From NCBI GenBank assembly GCA_035494735.1, contig DATJGS010000016.1:1-48395 (forward strand): a stretch of DNA of 48,395 nucleotides. The letters are read 5' to 3'. The notes beneath the pieces are model-generated. The model saw only the letters and a program-made list of their open reading frames with translations, made no database searches and was not told the DNA's origin. The translations under genes were made by a program, and so were the position numbers. This DNA is from DATJGS01 sp035494735. Its GTDB lineage: Bacteria > Eisenbacteria > RBG-16-71-46. This document shows positions 9,299 through 17,005 of the stretch, one piece after another; positions within the stretch are counted from its first letter, which is position 1, and each line of letters opens with the position of its first letter.

Positions 9299-9919
9299 CT
9301 AGCCCAGCGTCTCCTTGAGCAGCGCCGCGAGGGCCGCGAGCGCGCGCGAGTAGCGCTTGCGCGCCGCGGCGGGGTTCACGCCGAGCACTTCGGCGATCTC
9401 GGGATGGCTGAGCCCCTGGTAGTCGTGCAGCACGATGGGCACGCGCAGCGCCTCGGGCAGCTGACCGAGCGCCTGCTGCACCAGGCGCTCGCGCTCCGCC
9501 GCGAGCGCATCGCGCTCGGGCTCGTTCACGCCCGACGTCAGCGTGACGCCCGCTTCGGGATCGTCGTCGACCGGGGTGCTGCGCCGCGCCATGCGATGCG
9601 CGCCCGAGCGCCAAACGTCGCGGCACGCGTTCGTGGCGATCGTGGTCAGCCACGGGCCGGGGTCGCGTTCCGGGTCCAGGCGATGCGCCGCGTTGTACAC
9701 CTTGAGGAACACCTCCTGCGTCACGTCTTCGGCGGCGGCGCGGTCTCCCAGCAGGCGGAACACGAGCGCGAAGACCGCCGCGAAGTGCCGGTCGAAGAGC
9801 CGGCCCAGCGCTTCGGGTTCGCGGCGCCGAACCGCCTCCAACTCGCTCCGCGTCCAGGGCGGCGTTCCGGACGGGGACGCGTGCCGTGGGACGGCCGGCG
9901 CTCCCGCCCCCGCTTCCAT
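9299..9919 (-). CDS. ECF-type RNA polymerase sigma factor
   Basis: 206 residues from ATG 9919. Region 2 is clear (LFDRHFAAVFALVFRLLGD, AAEDVTQEVFLKVY, then PWLTTIATNACRDVWR), as is region 4 (LPEALRVPIVLHDYQG, SHPEIAEVLGVN, AAARKRYSRAL), the usual two-domain ECF build. It directs RNA polymerase to a small regulon and should be controlled by the FecR-like protein encoded next. The start is unsure: GTG 10027 would add 36 residues with no family similarity, and neither start has a strong ribosome site. The order histidine kinase, sigma factor, FecR-like on one strand suggests a signalling cluster, but the hairpin at 10067-10098 probably ends the kinase transcript first. Confidence 0.85.
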   Translation of the reverse strand: MEAGAGAPAVPRHASPSGTPPWTRSELEAVRRREPEALGRLFDRHFAAVFALVFRLLGDRAAAEDVTQEVFLKVYNAAHRLDPERDPGPWLTTIATNACRDVWRSGAHRMARRSTPVDDDPEAGVTLTSGVNEPERDALAAERERLVQQALGQLPEALRVPIVLHDYQGLSHPEIAEVLGVNPAAARKRYSRALAALAALLKETLG

Positions 9920-10066
9920 TACGGGCGAGACGGCCTGGTGTGTCCTGCCGATGGGTCCGTTCACTCGAGGACGGGGCTCTCCTTGGGAAGCCGGCGGCGA
10001 GGCGCGACGAGGCGCGCAGTATGGCACAGCGTGCCGGGCCCTTCGCGCCTCGGGGAGGAACGCGAA

Positions 10067-10098
10067 ACCGGCCGCGCTCGGCGAGGCGCGCGGCCGGT
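10067..10098 (-). terminator. Terminator-like hairpin after the histidine kinase
   Basis: A perfect 11-bp inverted repeat (ACCGGCCGCGC with GCGCGGCCGGT, 10-nt loop) starting 22 nt beyond the kinase stop codon. On the minus strand it is followed by TTTCGCG, a weak T-tract. It probably separates kinase transcription from the sigma-factor gene. Confidence 0.5.
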
Positions 10099-10120
10099 CG
10101 TTCGGCGGGAGTCGGCGCCG

Positions 10121-11704
10121 TCAGGCGGCGCGGTCGACGCCGCGATCGGCGGCGTCTTCGGCCGAGCTGCGCGGCAGCCGGATCCAGAACGTGCTGCCGG
10201 CGCCGGGCGTGCTGTTCACGCCGACATGGCCGCCGTGCAGTTCGGCGATGCGCTTCACGAGATGCAGGCCGATGCCGAGGCCGCCCGAGGCCTTCGCGCT
10301 CTCGCGCACGCCCTGGCCGAACAGTTCGAAGATGTGCGTCGTCTCCTCGGGCACGATGCCCGGCCCGCTGTCGTCGATCTCGATGACGGCGTCGGACTCG
10401 TCCGCGCGCACGCTGACAGTGACCGTGCCCCGCTCGGGACTGAACTTCACGGCGTTCACCAGCAGATTGACGACGGCCTGGCGCAGCTTCACCTCGTCGA
10501 CCGGAATCGTCGGCACGTCCTTGGCGTAGCGTTCGGCGAACGTCACACGATGCTTGTCGGCGGTCGCGCGCGTGGTCTCGACGGCGCCGCGCACGAGCGA
10601 CTCGAGGGATTGCGGGAGCCGGCGCAGCGTGAGCTTGCCGCTCTCGATGCGCGACAGGTCGAGGATGTCCTCGATGAGCCCGAGCAGGCGCGCGGCCTCG
10701 GAGCGCAACCGTCCCAGGAACTCGCCGCGCTGCGTCAGGTCGAGCCGGTGATCGCGGTCGTCGAGCAGCTCGGCGTACGCGATGACCGAGGTCAGCGGCG
10801 TCTTCAGCTCGTGGCTGGCCGTGGACAGGAACACGTCCTTCATGCGGTTCGATTCGGTCAGCCGCTGATTGTCGGCCTCGAGCTCGCGTGCGCGATTGCC
10901 CATGCGGTCCACGAGTTCGGCGCGATCGATGACGGCGCCGACGTGCGCCGAGAACATCTGCAGCATTTCGCGATGGTGATCGCGGAACGTGTCGGGATGG
11001 TTGATGCGGTTCACGTTCAGCACGCCGACGCAGCGCTCGCCCACCATGAGCGGCAGGGACAGCGCGGACGTGATCTTGCGATTGCGCTTGTAGTGCTGCG
11101 CGAAGCCGTTCGGCGGCTCCTTCTCGTTCAGCAGCACCGCCTCCTGGCGCGCCGCGACCCAGCCGGCGATGCCCTCGCCCAGGCGTTTCTTGGCGTTGCG
11201 CGCGAACTCCGACTCGAGTCCGTACGAGGCGCGTGTCTCCAGCTCGCTCGTCTCCGGGTTGAAGATCATGATCGAGGCCTGCTGCGCGCGCAGCGTCGAC
11301 ACCACCCGGCGCACGATGATCTCGAGGATGACGTCCAGGCGCAGCTGCAGGTTGATCGTGGTGCTGACCTGGAACAGCGCCGACAGCTCGGAGAGCCGCG
11401 TGCGCACGTCGTCCTTCTCCTGTTCCTCGCTCTCGAGCGCGCGACGCATGACGTTCAGTTCGCGCTGCTTGATGGTGGTGTACAGGCAGAAGATGGTGAC
11501 GAGGCCGAACAGCCCGGTCATCGCGTAGTACGAGTCGATGAGCGACGAGCTGAGCACCTCCGGTGTGGCCTGCAGCAGCGGCAGGTACAGGAGGCAGATG
11601 GTGATGGTGAGCGCCCCGACCACGGTGAACGTGACGCCCCACAGGAACCAGCCGCGCCGATTGATGCGCTCCCAGCTGTTCGTCACGCTCGGCGGCTTCT
11701 TCAT
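10121..11704 (-). CDS. Membrane sensor histidine kinase with GAF domain
   Basis: 527 residues. Two membrane helices at about 18-42 and 56-77 leave only a short external loop, so sensing is probably in the membrane or cytoplasm. A GAF domain lies at roughly 120-262. The HisKA box ASHELKTPLTS carries phospho-acceptor H298. The ATPase domain has an N-box (VVNLLVNAVKFSP), G1 (DDSGPGIVPEE), an F-box region (IFELFGQG) and G2 (GGLGIGLHLVKRI), so it should be active. No cognate response regulator is adjacent, so it is an orphan kinase or signals to a distant partner. Start ATG 11704 is chosen because CAGGGA lies about 10 nt upstream; GTG 11746 would only add a poor N-terminus before the first helix. 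Confidence 0.88.
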   Translation of the reverse strand: MKKPPSVTNSWERINRRGWFLWGVTFTVVGALTITICLLYLPLLQATPEVLSSSLIDSYYAMTGLFGLVTIFCLYTTIKQRELNVMRRALESEEQEKDDVRTRLSELSALFQVSTTINLQLRLDVILEIIVRRVVSTLRAQQASIMIFNPETSELETRASYGLESEFARNAKKRLGEGIAGWVAARQEAVLLNEKEPPNGFAQHYKRNRKITSALSLPLMVGERCVGVLNVNRINHPDTFRDHHREMLQMFSAHVGAVIDRAELVDRMGNRARELEADNQRLTESNRMKDVFLSTASHELKTPLTSVIAYAELLDDRDHRLDLTQRGEFLGRLRSEAARLLGLIEDILDLSRIESGKLTLRRLPQSLESLVRGAVETTRATADKHRVTFAERYAKDVPTIPVDEVKLRQAVVNLLVNAVKFSPERGTVTVSVRADESDAVIEIDDSGPGIVPEETTHIFELFGQGVRESAKASGGLGIGLHLVKRIAELHGGHVGVNSTPGAGSTFWIRLPRSSAEDAADRGVDRAA

Positions 11705-11830
11705 GGCTTGGCTTCCCTGCCTCGTAAGGGCCGGATGTCGGAGCACGAGACGGTGGCGACCGCCTCAGCAGATCGCACGGTGTATCGGCAATCTCACGGC
11801 TTCTGCTTAGCCCGATCTCGCGGCCCGGGG

Positions 11831-11836
11831 TAGAGT
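11831..11836 (+). promoter_or_regulatory. -10-like box TAGAGT, 6 nt before a GTG start
   Basis: TAGAGT is followed by six bases and then the GTG of the GT-C-like gene at 11843. TTAGCC lies 18 nt upstream as a possible -35. There is no Shine-Dalgarno site between box and start, so a leaderless mRNA is the simplest reading (inference). Confidence 0.4.
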
Positions 11837-11842
11837 GGCGCC

Positions 11843-13870
11843 GTGAAGTCCCTGCCCCGCATCCCGTTGGCGGTCGCGCTCGGCATGGCCGGGCTGCTCG
11901 CCCTGTACTGGGGCTGCCTCCACGTCGGCTTCCTGAACGACGACTTCCTGTTCCTCGAAGAGGCGAAGGCCCGGCCCCTCGGCGCGGCGCTGGCCCGACT
12001 CGGCGCGCTCGCGAACTACTACCGGCCGCTGTCGCGTCAGGTGTATTTCGCGGCGCTGACGAAGCTGAGCGGCGACTCCCCGGGGCTGTTCCACGCCGTG
12101 AACTTCACGCTGTTCGCGCTCGCGCTCGCGCTGCTCGCGGACCTGCTGGCCGCGACGCTGCCGCCGCTCGCGGTCGGGGCCGGCCTGCTGTACTTCGCGC
12201 TGCTGCCGCTGCAGCGCGTCACGCTCCTCTGGATCTCGTGCGCGCAGGATCTGCTCGCCCTCGTGGGCTCGCTGGCCGCGCTCGCGCTGCATCGGCGCGG
12301 CCGCACGCGCTGGGCGGCGTGCGCGACGTTCGCGGCGCTGGCCAGCAAGGACGTCGCGCTGGCGCTGCCCTTCGGGCTCGCGGCCTGGGACGCGATCGTG
12401 CTGGGGATGCGCGGCGGGAAGCTGGCGCGGCGGCTCGTGCCGCAGGCCGCGGCGCTGGCCGCTTGGGGTGCCGTGCTCGCGATCGTCCACGTCCGCGCCG
12501 GCCTGGACTACGCGTTCCTGCGCTTCGCCCCGACCCAGTTCGCGGCGGCGCTCGTCCATGGCGCGCAGAGCCTGCTCGGGCTCGATCATCCGTCCGGCGC
12601 GTTCACAGGGCTGGCCGCGATCGGGCCGGCGCCGCTGGCGCTGGGCCTGCTGGGCGCCGCCGTGCTGGCGCTGCCCGCGCCCGAGGCCGGCGCGCCCCGC
12701 CCGCGGGTCGAGGCGGTCGACGCGCGCCGGCTCGCGTCGTTCGCGCTGGTCTGGTTCGTCGCGTTCTCGCTGGTCACGGCGCCCGTCGCGCACACCTGGA
12801 GTTCCTACTACTACGGAGTCGCGGCGGTGGGCGGCGCGCTCGTCGTCGCGCTGGCCGCGCGCCGCCTGCAGCGTGGCGGCGCGCTCGCGCTGGTCGCCGG
12901 CCTCCTGTGGTGGCACGCCGGCATGACCGGGTCGCGCGCGTTCGCGGTGCGCGACGACCCGTGGGGGTGGACGTCGCACTTGACGTCGTTCTATTTCGAG
13001 CGCGGCGCGTCCCTCAGTACGCAGCTGGCCCGCGACCTCCGGCGCATCGAGCCCCATCCACCGGCCGGGACGCGCTTCTTTTTCGCCACGCTGCCGCCGT
13101 GGGCCGGCTTCCAGATGGGCAACGGCGCGCTGATCCGCACGTTGTATCGCGACGCCAGCCTCGAGTCGCACTTCTACTCCGAGTATTCGGACTCGATCGC
13201 CGCGAATCGGCCGTGCCGGTTCCTGTACTGGGACGGCACGTCGTTCGCCGCGCTCTACCCGCGGATCGAGCGCGCGTGGTTTCAGGTCGGCGGCGACCTG
13301 CTGCTGCTGGACCGGCCGCGCGGCGCCCGCGACGCGTTTCGCCGCGGCCTCGTCGAAGGCGGCGAGCGCGCGGATCTGTTGTACTGGCTGGGCTGGGCCG
13401 AGCTGTGGAACGGCGATCGCGGTCAGGCCGAGGCGGCCTGGCGCGCGTTCGGCGCCGCGGACGACTCGAGCGCGTGGGCCGCGCATCTGGCGGGGGCCGA
13501 CCGCGCGCTGGCCGGCCGCGACTCGATCGGCGCGCGCCGCGAATTGATGGCCGCGGTCGGCGCCGGGATCGGACGTCCGCGCACGCACACGCGGCTCGGC
13601 GAGTTGCTGTGGCGCTCGCGTGGCGCTCCGGCGCTGCGCAAGTACGCCCTGCTCGAACTCACGGTCGGCGTTTGGCTCGAGCCCGACGACGCGGCGGCGC
13701 GGCGGGCGCTCGCGCTCGGTCTCGGTGAGGCGCGCCTCGATGCGGGCGCGGCGCGCCAGCTGGCGGCGCTCGCCGCGCTCGATCCCGGATGGCGGCGCGA
13801 CGCCGAGCTGCGCGCGCTCGCCGGGCGGTTGGGCGAGGGCGCGCCCGAGGCGGTGGCGCGCTTCGAGTGA
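11843..13870 (+). CDS. Multi-span GT-C-like membrane protein with a TPR-like tail
   Basis: 675 residues. About ten hydrophobic helices occupy the first 375 residues. After the first helix comes FLNDDFLFL (acidic pair at 33-34), like the first-loop acidic motif of GT-C glycosyltransferases (GT39/PMT type), and then YYRPLSRQVYFAAL (59-72). Residues from about 490 onward are helical and Ala/Arg-rich, resembling TPR repeats, so they probably form a soluble tail. GT-C enzymes transfer sugars from polyprenyl-phosphate donors to periplasmic acceptors; donor and acceptor are unknown here. A homologue with the same acidic and RPLSRQ motifs is at 23221-24873. The start is GTG 11843, just after a -10-like TAGAGT. 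It is divergent from the histidine kinase gene. Confidence 0.65.
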   Translation: MKSLPRIPLAVALGMAGLLALYWGCLHVGFLNDDFLFLEEAKARPLGAALARLGALANYYRPLSRQVYFAALTKLSGDSPGLFHAVNFTLFALALALLADLLAATLPPLAVGAGLLYFALLPLQRVTLLWISCAQDLLALVGSLAALALHRRGRTRWAACATFAALASKDVALALPFGLAAWDAIVLGMRGGKLARRLVPQAAALAAWGAVLAIVHVRAGLDYAFLRFAPTQFAAALVHGAQSLLGLDHPSGAFTGLAAIGPAPLALGLLGAAVLALPAPEAGAPRPRVEAVDARRLASFALVWFVAFSLVTAPVAHTWSSYYYGVAAVGGALVVALAARRLQRGGALALVAGLLWWHAGMTGSRAFAVRDDPWGWTSHLTSFYFERGASLSTQLARDLRRIEPHPPAGTRFFFATLPPWAGFQMGNGALIRTLYRDASLESHFYSEYSDSIAANRPCRFLYWDGTSFAALYPRIERAWFQVGGDLLLLDRPRGARDAFRRGLVEGGERADLLYWLGWAELWNGDRGQAEAAWRAFGAADDSSAWAAHLAGADRALAGRDSIGARRELMAAVGAGIGRPRTHTRLGELLWRSRGAPALRKYALLELTVGVWLEPDDAAARRALALGLGEARLDAGAARQLAALAALDPGWRRDAELRALAGRLGEGAPEAVARFE

Positions 13871-13952
13871 GGGGGCGTTCGCCCGACGCGAAGCACAGCT
13901 CAGTGACGGGACGTTCTTCCCGAGTCTCGTTCTTCAGCGATGGAGGGAGCGC

Positions 13953-14963
13953 ATGATGCGACGAGGACGCGTGGTGCTGAACTGGTTCGAGAGCGTGGCG
14001 CTGCGCGGGAACCCCGCCGGCGATCCGCACGAGCGGCGCGTTCCCGTGTATCTGCCGCCGGCTTACGACGCGCAGCCCGGCCGGCGCTTTCCCGTCGTCT
14101 TCGTGCTGGCCGGCTTCACCGGGCGCGGGCGCATGCTGCTCAACGACAACGCGTGGGCGCCGGCGCTCGACGACCGCATGGATCTCCTGATCGCGCGCGG
14201 CATGGGCCAGATGATCCTCGTCATGCCCGACTGCCTGACCCGCTTCGGCGGCTCGCAGTACCTGGACTCGACCGCGAACGGCGACTACGCGCGCCACCTG
14301 GTCGGGGAGCTGGTGCCGTGGGTGGACGCCACGTACCGGACCCAGGCCGATCGCGCGCATCGCGGCATCGCCGGCAAGTCGTCGGGCGGCTACGGCGCCC
14401 TGATCCACGGCATGCGCAACGCCGACGTGTTCGGCGCGGTGGCCTGCCACAGCGGGGACATGTGCTTCGACTATTGCTATCGCCCGGACCTCGCGAAGTT
14501 CTGCGCGCTCGTCGACGAGGCCGGCGGTCTCGAACCCTGGTGGAAAGGCTTCTCGTCGAGGATCCAGAAGAGCAAGGACGACTTCCTCGCGCTCAACATC
14601 CTCGGCATGGCCGCCGCGTACTCGCCGAACCCGGCGACGCGGCCGTTCGGCGTCGACCTGCCGTGCGATCTCGCGACCGGCGAGTTCCGTGAGGACGTGT
14701 GGGCGCGTTGGCTGGCGCTCGATCCGCTCCAGCTCGTCGAGCGACACGCCGCCGCGCTCAGCTCGCTGCGCCTACTGCACATCGACTGCGGCACGCGCGA
14801 CGAGTGGAATCTGCACCTGGGCGCGCGGCTCCTGCACCGCAAGCTGGAAGCGCTCGGCGTCGCGCACGTCCACGAGGAATTCGACGACGGGCACATGAAC
14901 GTCGGCTATCGCTACGACGTGAGCCTGCCGAGACTCGCGGGCGCCCTCGGCGCCGAGCCGTAA
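13953..14963 (+). CDS. Putative esterase (EstD/FrmB-like alpha/beta hydrolase)
   Basis: 336 residues, no signal peptide. The fold matches the putative-esterase family (S-formylglutathione hydrolase, enterochelin esterase, antigen 85). FPVVFVLAGFTGRGR is the early strand and oxyanion region, GKSSGGYGAL holds nucleophile S143, HIDCGTRDEWN the likely acid, and DDGHMNVGY the catalytic H314. It should hydrolyse an ester, but the substrate is not predictable. The RVPVYLPPAYD opening is typical of this family. Start ATG 13953 has GGAGGGAGC immediately upstream; an ATG follows directly at 13956. A small CGGGA/TCCCG hairpin lies in the 82-nt gap after the GT-C-like gene, so co-transcription is possible but not certain. 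Confidence 0.8.
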   Translation: MMRRGRVVLNWFESVALRGNPAGDPHERRVPVYLPPAYDAQPGRRFPVVFVLAGFTGRGRMLLNDNAWAPALDDRMDLLIARGMGQMILVMPDCLTRFGGSQYLDSTANGDYARHLVGELVPWVDATYRTQADRAHRGIAGKSSGGYGALIHGMRNADVFGAVACHSGDMCFDYCYRPDLAKFCALVDEAGGLEPWWKGFSSRIQKSKDDFLALNILGMAAAYSPNPATRPFGVDLPCDLATGEFREDVWARWLALDPLQLVERHAAALSSLRLLHIDCGTRDEWNLHLGARLLHRKLEALGVAHVHEEFDDGHMNVGYRYDVSLPRLAGALGAEP

Positions 14964-15267
14964 ACCTGCACGGGTGCGGGCCCGCCGCTCCGTCTTCCGA
15001 AACCCGTAGTTCGCGTCACGACTATGCGGAAATTACCTCGGCTTGTCTGTCGCATCGGCCCGACCGCAACTTCCGAAAATATTGCGAGCACTCGAACCAC
15101 AAGACCACGATCGACATTCGCGTCGGGCGGTCGGTGCGGGTCGATTCGCCCCACTAAACTCTTGCGATCATTGCGAAAATGAAACTTCACCCTTGTTCCG
15201 GCAGTCCAGGGTTTCTATTCTTCACGCGTACGCAGTCGCGTCCCGAGAGGTCGCGAACGCAGATCCA

Positions 15268-15301
15268 AAGAAAGCTCCGCGCCCCCCGTCGGGGCTTTCT
15301 T
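15268..15301 (+). terminator. Terminator-like hairpin between esterase and secreted-protein genes
   Basis: AAGAAAGCTCC pairs with GGGGCTTTCTT (one G-U pair) around a 12-nt loop, and the right arm is itself T-rich. It lies 305 nt after the esterase stop and 134 nt before the next start, so it ends either a long esterase 3' UTR or an unannotated small RNA. The arms are also A/T-rich for the opposite direction. Confidence 0.6.
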
Positions 15302-15348
15302 CGTTGTCCATCGAATCGCGCGTCGCTCATCGGGAGCGTTCGCACAAA

Positions 15349-15403
15349 GGAAGGTGATGCACGGGCGCTTCCGGCGGTCCATGCCGCCACTCAGGAAACT
15401 TCC
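15349..15403 (+). promoter_or_regulatory. Possible structured 5' leader of the tandem secreted genes
   Basis: Three small stems follow each other: GGAAG/CTTCC (15349-15372), GGCGG/CCGCC with a 6-nt loop (15373-15388) and GGAA/TTCC (15394-15403). They sit 33 nt before the first secreted-protein gene and after a terminator-like hairpin. I compared it with cobalamin and c-di-GMP riboswitch cores and found no convincing match. Confidence 0.3.
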
Positions 15404-15435
15404 GAGCTCTGCCTGCAAAACCCGGGAGGTGGCCG

Positions 15436-16125
15436 ATGAAGCGTAAGGCCTTGCTACTCATTTTCACCGCAGTGATGGCGTTCGCGGTTCCCGCGCGCGC
15501 CGCGGACATCCTTCTCTTCGCGTTCACCGGCTTCGACTATCAGGATCCGAACACCAACGCCGCGACCTATCTCGACCTCGGCGAGGGCTATCACACGATC
15601 GGATTCGTGACGAGCTTCGGGCCCGACCTCACGCCGTACGTCGACGAGTCCGTGAACGAATACACCATGTTCACACAGGGTCTGACGGTTTCGGCGCGCG
15701 CCCAGTTCGGCACGTTCCTGGTCGTCAACTTCGCGAACGGCGGACGTGGTCGTTATTACCAGGATGCGATCAGCGGCGGCACGCACGGCACGTACGGCAC
15801 GAACCCGCCGAACGCGACCGCGCCGTCGACGTTCACCGACGGGTCGATGCGACTCGGCGGATCGATCGACAACGGCGTGCTCACCTACGACTTCTCGCTC
15901 GGCCAGGGGAATTTCAACGGTGACATGACGCTGGACGAAGGTCCGGACCTCATCTACATCCCGACCGGTCGCCGCGCGGGCTGGACGTTCCACGGCCTGG
16001 CCGGGGCGCCGAACCCGACGATTCCGACCGGCTACGATCACCAGGTTCAGGGCGAGTGCCAGATTCCGGATTCGACCCCGACCTCGCACAAGACCTGGGG
16101 CGCGCTGAAGTCGCTCTACCGCTAG
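15436..16125 (+). CDS. Secreted protein of unknown function, TWGxxKxLYR tail (copy 1)
   Basis: 229 residues with a clear signal peptide (KRK, hydrophobic core, cleavage near ARA-AD at residue 22). I do not recognise the family. The mature protein is rich in Gly, Thr, Asn and aromatic residues, suggesting a beta-sheet exported domain. It holds the block NPPNATAPSTFTDGSMRLGG and ends exactly at TWGALKSLYR. Both blocks recur in the next gene, with matching spacing over most of the length, so the two are tandem paralogues. It has only one Cys after the signal peptide (GECQIP, near residue 207). GGGAGGTGG lies just before the ATG. The strict position of the TWG..LYR block at the extreme C-terminus suggests a sorting, anchoring or assembly signal (inference). 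Confidence 0.75.
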   Translation: MKRKALLLIFTAVMAFAVPARAADILLFAFTGFDYQDPNTNAATYLDLGEGYHTIGFVTSFGPDLTPYVDESVNEYTMFTQGLTVSARAQFGTFLVVNFANGGRGRYYQDAISGGTHGTYGTNPPNATAPSTFTDGSMRLGGSIDNGVLTYDFSLGQGNFNGDMTLDEGPDLIYIPTGRRAGWTFHGLAGAPNPTIPTGYDHQVQGECQIPDSTPTSHKTWGALKSLYR

Positions 16126-16139
16126 CCACGAACTCCGGC

Positions 16140-16156
16140 GCGGCTTCAGAAGCCGC
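16140..16156 (+). repeat. Short palindrome between the tandem secreted genes
   Basis: GCGGCTTC, one base, GAAGCCGC: a perfect 8-bp inverted repeat in the 51-nt gap, just before the AGGAGG site of the second gene. It could tune the relative amounts of the two products or protect mRNA ends. No T-run follows, so full termination is unlikely. Confidence 0.45.
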
Positions 16157-16176
16157 GTCACTTCAGGAGGACATCC

Positions 16177-16902
16177 ATGAAGAAGCTGATCGGGGTGGCG
16201 GTGGCGCTCGGCCTTCTCTCGGCGGGCACTTTCGCGACCTCTTACGCGGCAGGTCCCTGCGGCACCGGCCAGATCATCGACTGGGATGGAAATGGCTTCG
16301 CCTGGGAAACTCCGGCGAATCCCGTGAACAACGTGTCGCCGGCCGGCAATCAGCTCACCTGCGTTGGTCTGGTGACGTTGTTCTGCTCGCCGTTCACCGA
16401 TCTCGATCCGGCGGATCCGTCGACCGAGTACACGTTCGTGCTCTCGGGTCTGTCGAACGCGCTGGCCACGAACGTTCAAGTGTTCGGAACCACGACCATC
16501 TGGACGACGAACTACGGCAGCGGCGTGTTCTCGGTGTACGCGGGCTCGCCGCGCAACGCGCCTTCGGAACTGGCCATGCCGATCAATCCTCCGAACGCCA
16601 CCGTCCCGGCGAATTACCAGGACGGCACGGCGATCCTTTCGGGGACGCTGGCCAACTTCTCGGTGCAAATCACGAAGACCGGCTCGAACCCGGCGAACGG
16701 GTCGTTCCGCTCGGACTACGAGTTCACGGGCGGCACGCTGTTCTCCCGCGTCTCGGGAACCGGCACCGGACTGCTGAGCGGGCTGTGGAGCGTCAACTCG
16801 CTGCCCACCGGCTACTCGGCGCATCCGGACGGCAAGTTCGACAACCCGCCGACCGCGACGCGCGGTTCGACGTGGGGCATGATCAAGCAGCTGTACCGCT
16901 AG
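16177..16902 (+). CDS. Secreted protein of unknown function, TWGxxKxLYR tail (copy 2)
   Basis: 241 residues with a signal peptide (MKK, hydrophobic core, cleavage near SYA-AG at about residue 25). It is homologous to the preceding gene: both have an EYT segment followed by GL about 5 residues on, the block NPPNATVPANYQDGTAILSG, and an identical kind of end, TWGMIKQLYR. Unlike copy 1 it carries three Cys in its first half, which may form a disulphide in the periplasm or outside. The start ATG has CAGGAGG 7 nt upstream. It is the last gene of the pair, followed by a strong terminator, so the two make a bicistronic unit. No known domain recognised; beta-rich surface protein is a guess from composition. 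Confidence 0.75.
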   Translation: MKKLIGVAVALGLLSAGTFATSYAAGPCGTGQIIDWDGNGFAWETPANPVNNVSPAGNQLTCVGLVTLFCSPFTDLDPADPSTEYTFVLSGLSNALATNVQVFGTTTIWTTNYGSGVFSVYAGSPRNAPSELAMPINPPNATVPANYQDGTAILSGTLANFSVQITKTGSNPANGSFRSDYEFTGGTLFSRVSGTGTGLLSGLWSVNSLPTGYSAHPDGKFDNPPTATRGSTWGMIKQLYR

Positions 16903-16915
16903 TCGCAGTCTCGAC

Positions 16916-16957
16916 CGCCCGGCACGCGCTCACGCGCCGTGCCGGGCGATTCGTTTT
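16916..16957 (+). terminator. Strong intrinsic terminator after the tandem secreted genes
   Basis: CGCCCGGCACG and CGTGCCGGGCG form a perfect 11-bp stem with an 11-nt loop, followed by ATTCGTTTT. It starts 14 nt after the stop of the second secreted gene and closes that operon. Confidence 0.8.
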
Positions 16958-16991
16958 CCGCCGCGCGCTTGGGGCGCGGCGCCCCGCTCGC

Positions 16992-16997
16992 TACACT
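16992..16997 (+). promoter_or_regulatory. -10 box TACACT, 8 nt before an ATG start
   Basis: TACACT has TTGGGG exactly 17 nt upstream as a -35 and the ATG of the receiver-like gene 8 nt downstream. Transcription would begin at or beside the start codon, giving a leaderless message (inference). It lies just after a strong terminator, which supports an independent promoter. Confidence 0.5.
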
Positions 16998-17005
16998 CGG
17001 CCGAC

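Larger units (their letters stand above)
14964..15435 (+). other. 472-nt intergenic region with terminator and structured leader
   Basis: No believable gene. Codon use is poor in every frame, and the sequence is noticeably more AT-rich than its surroundings around 15050-15230. Two separate structures are listed on their own: a terminator-like hairpin at 15268-15301 and a three-hairpin stretch at 15349-15403. A small RNA ending at the first hairpin, or a long 3' UTR of the esterase gene, is possible. Confidence 0.45.

Noticed and set aside
9285..11642. Long minus-strand frame running through the sigma factor and kinase
   Set aside because: Only its last 275 codons (8457-9284) are real (the FecR-like gene); the rest is out of frame with two well-supported genes.
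15341..15435. Cobalamin or c-di-GMP riboswitch in the leader
   Set aside because: Some short pieces (GGAAGGTG, GCGGTCC, CCGCCACT) recall B12 cores, but the B12 box and the c-di-GMP core are missing.
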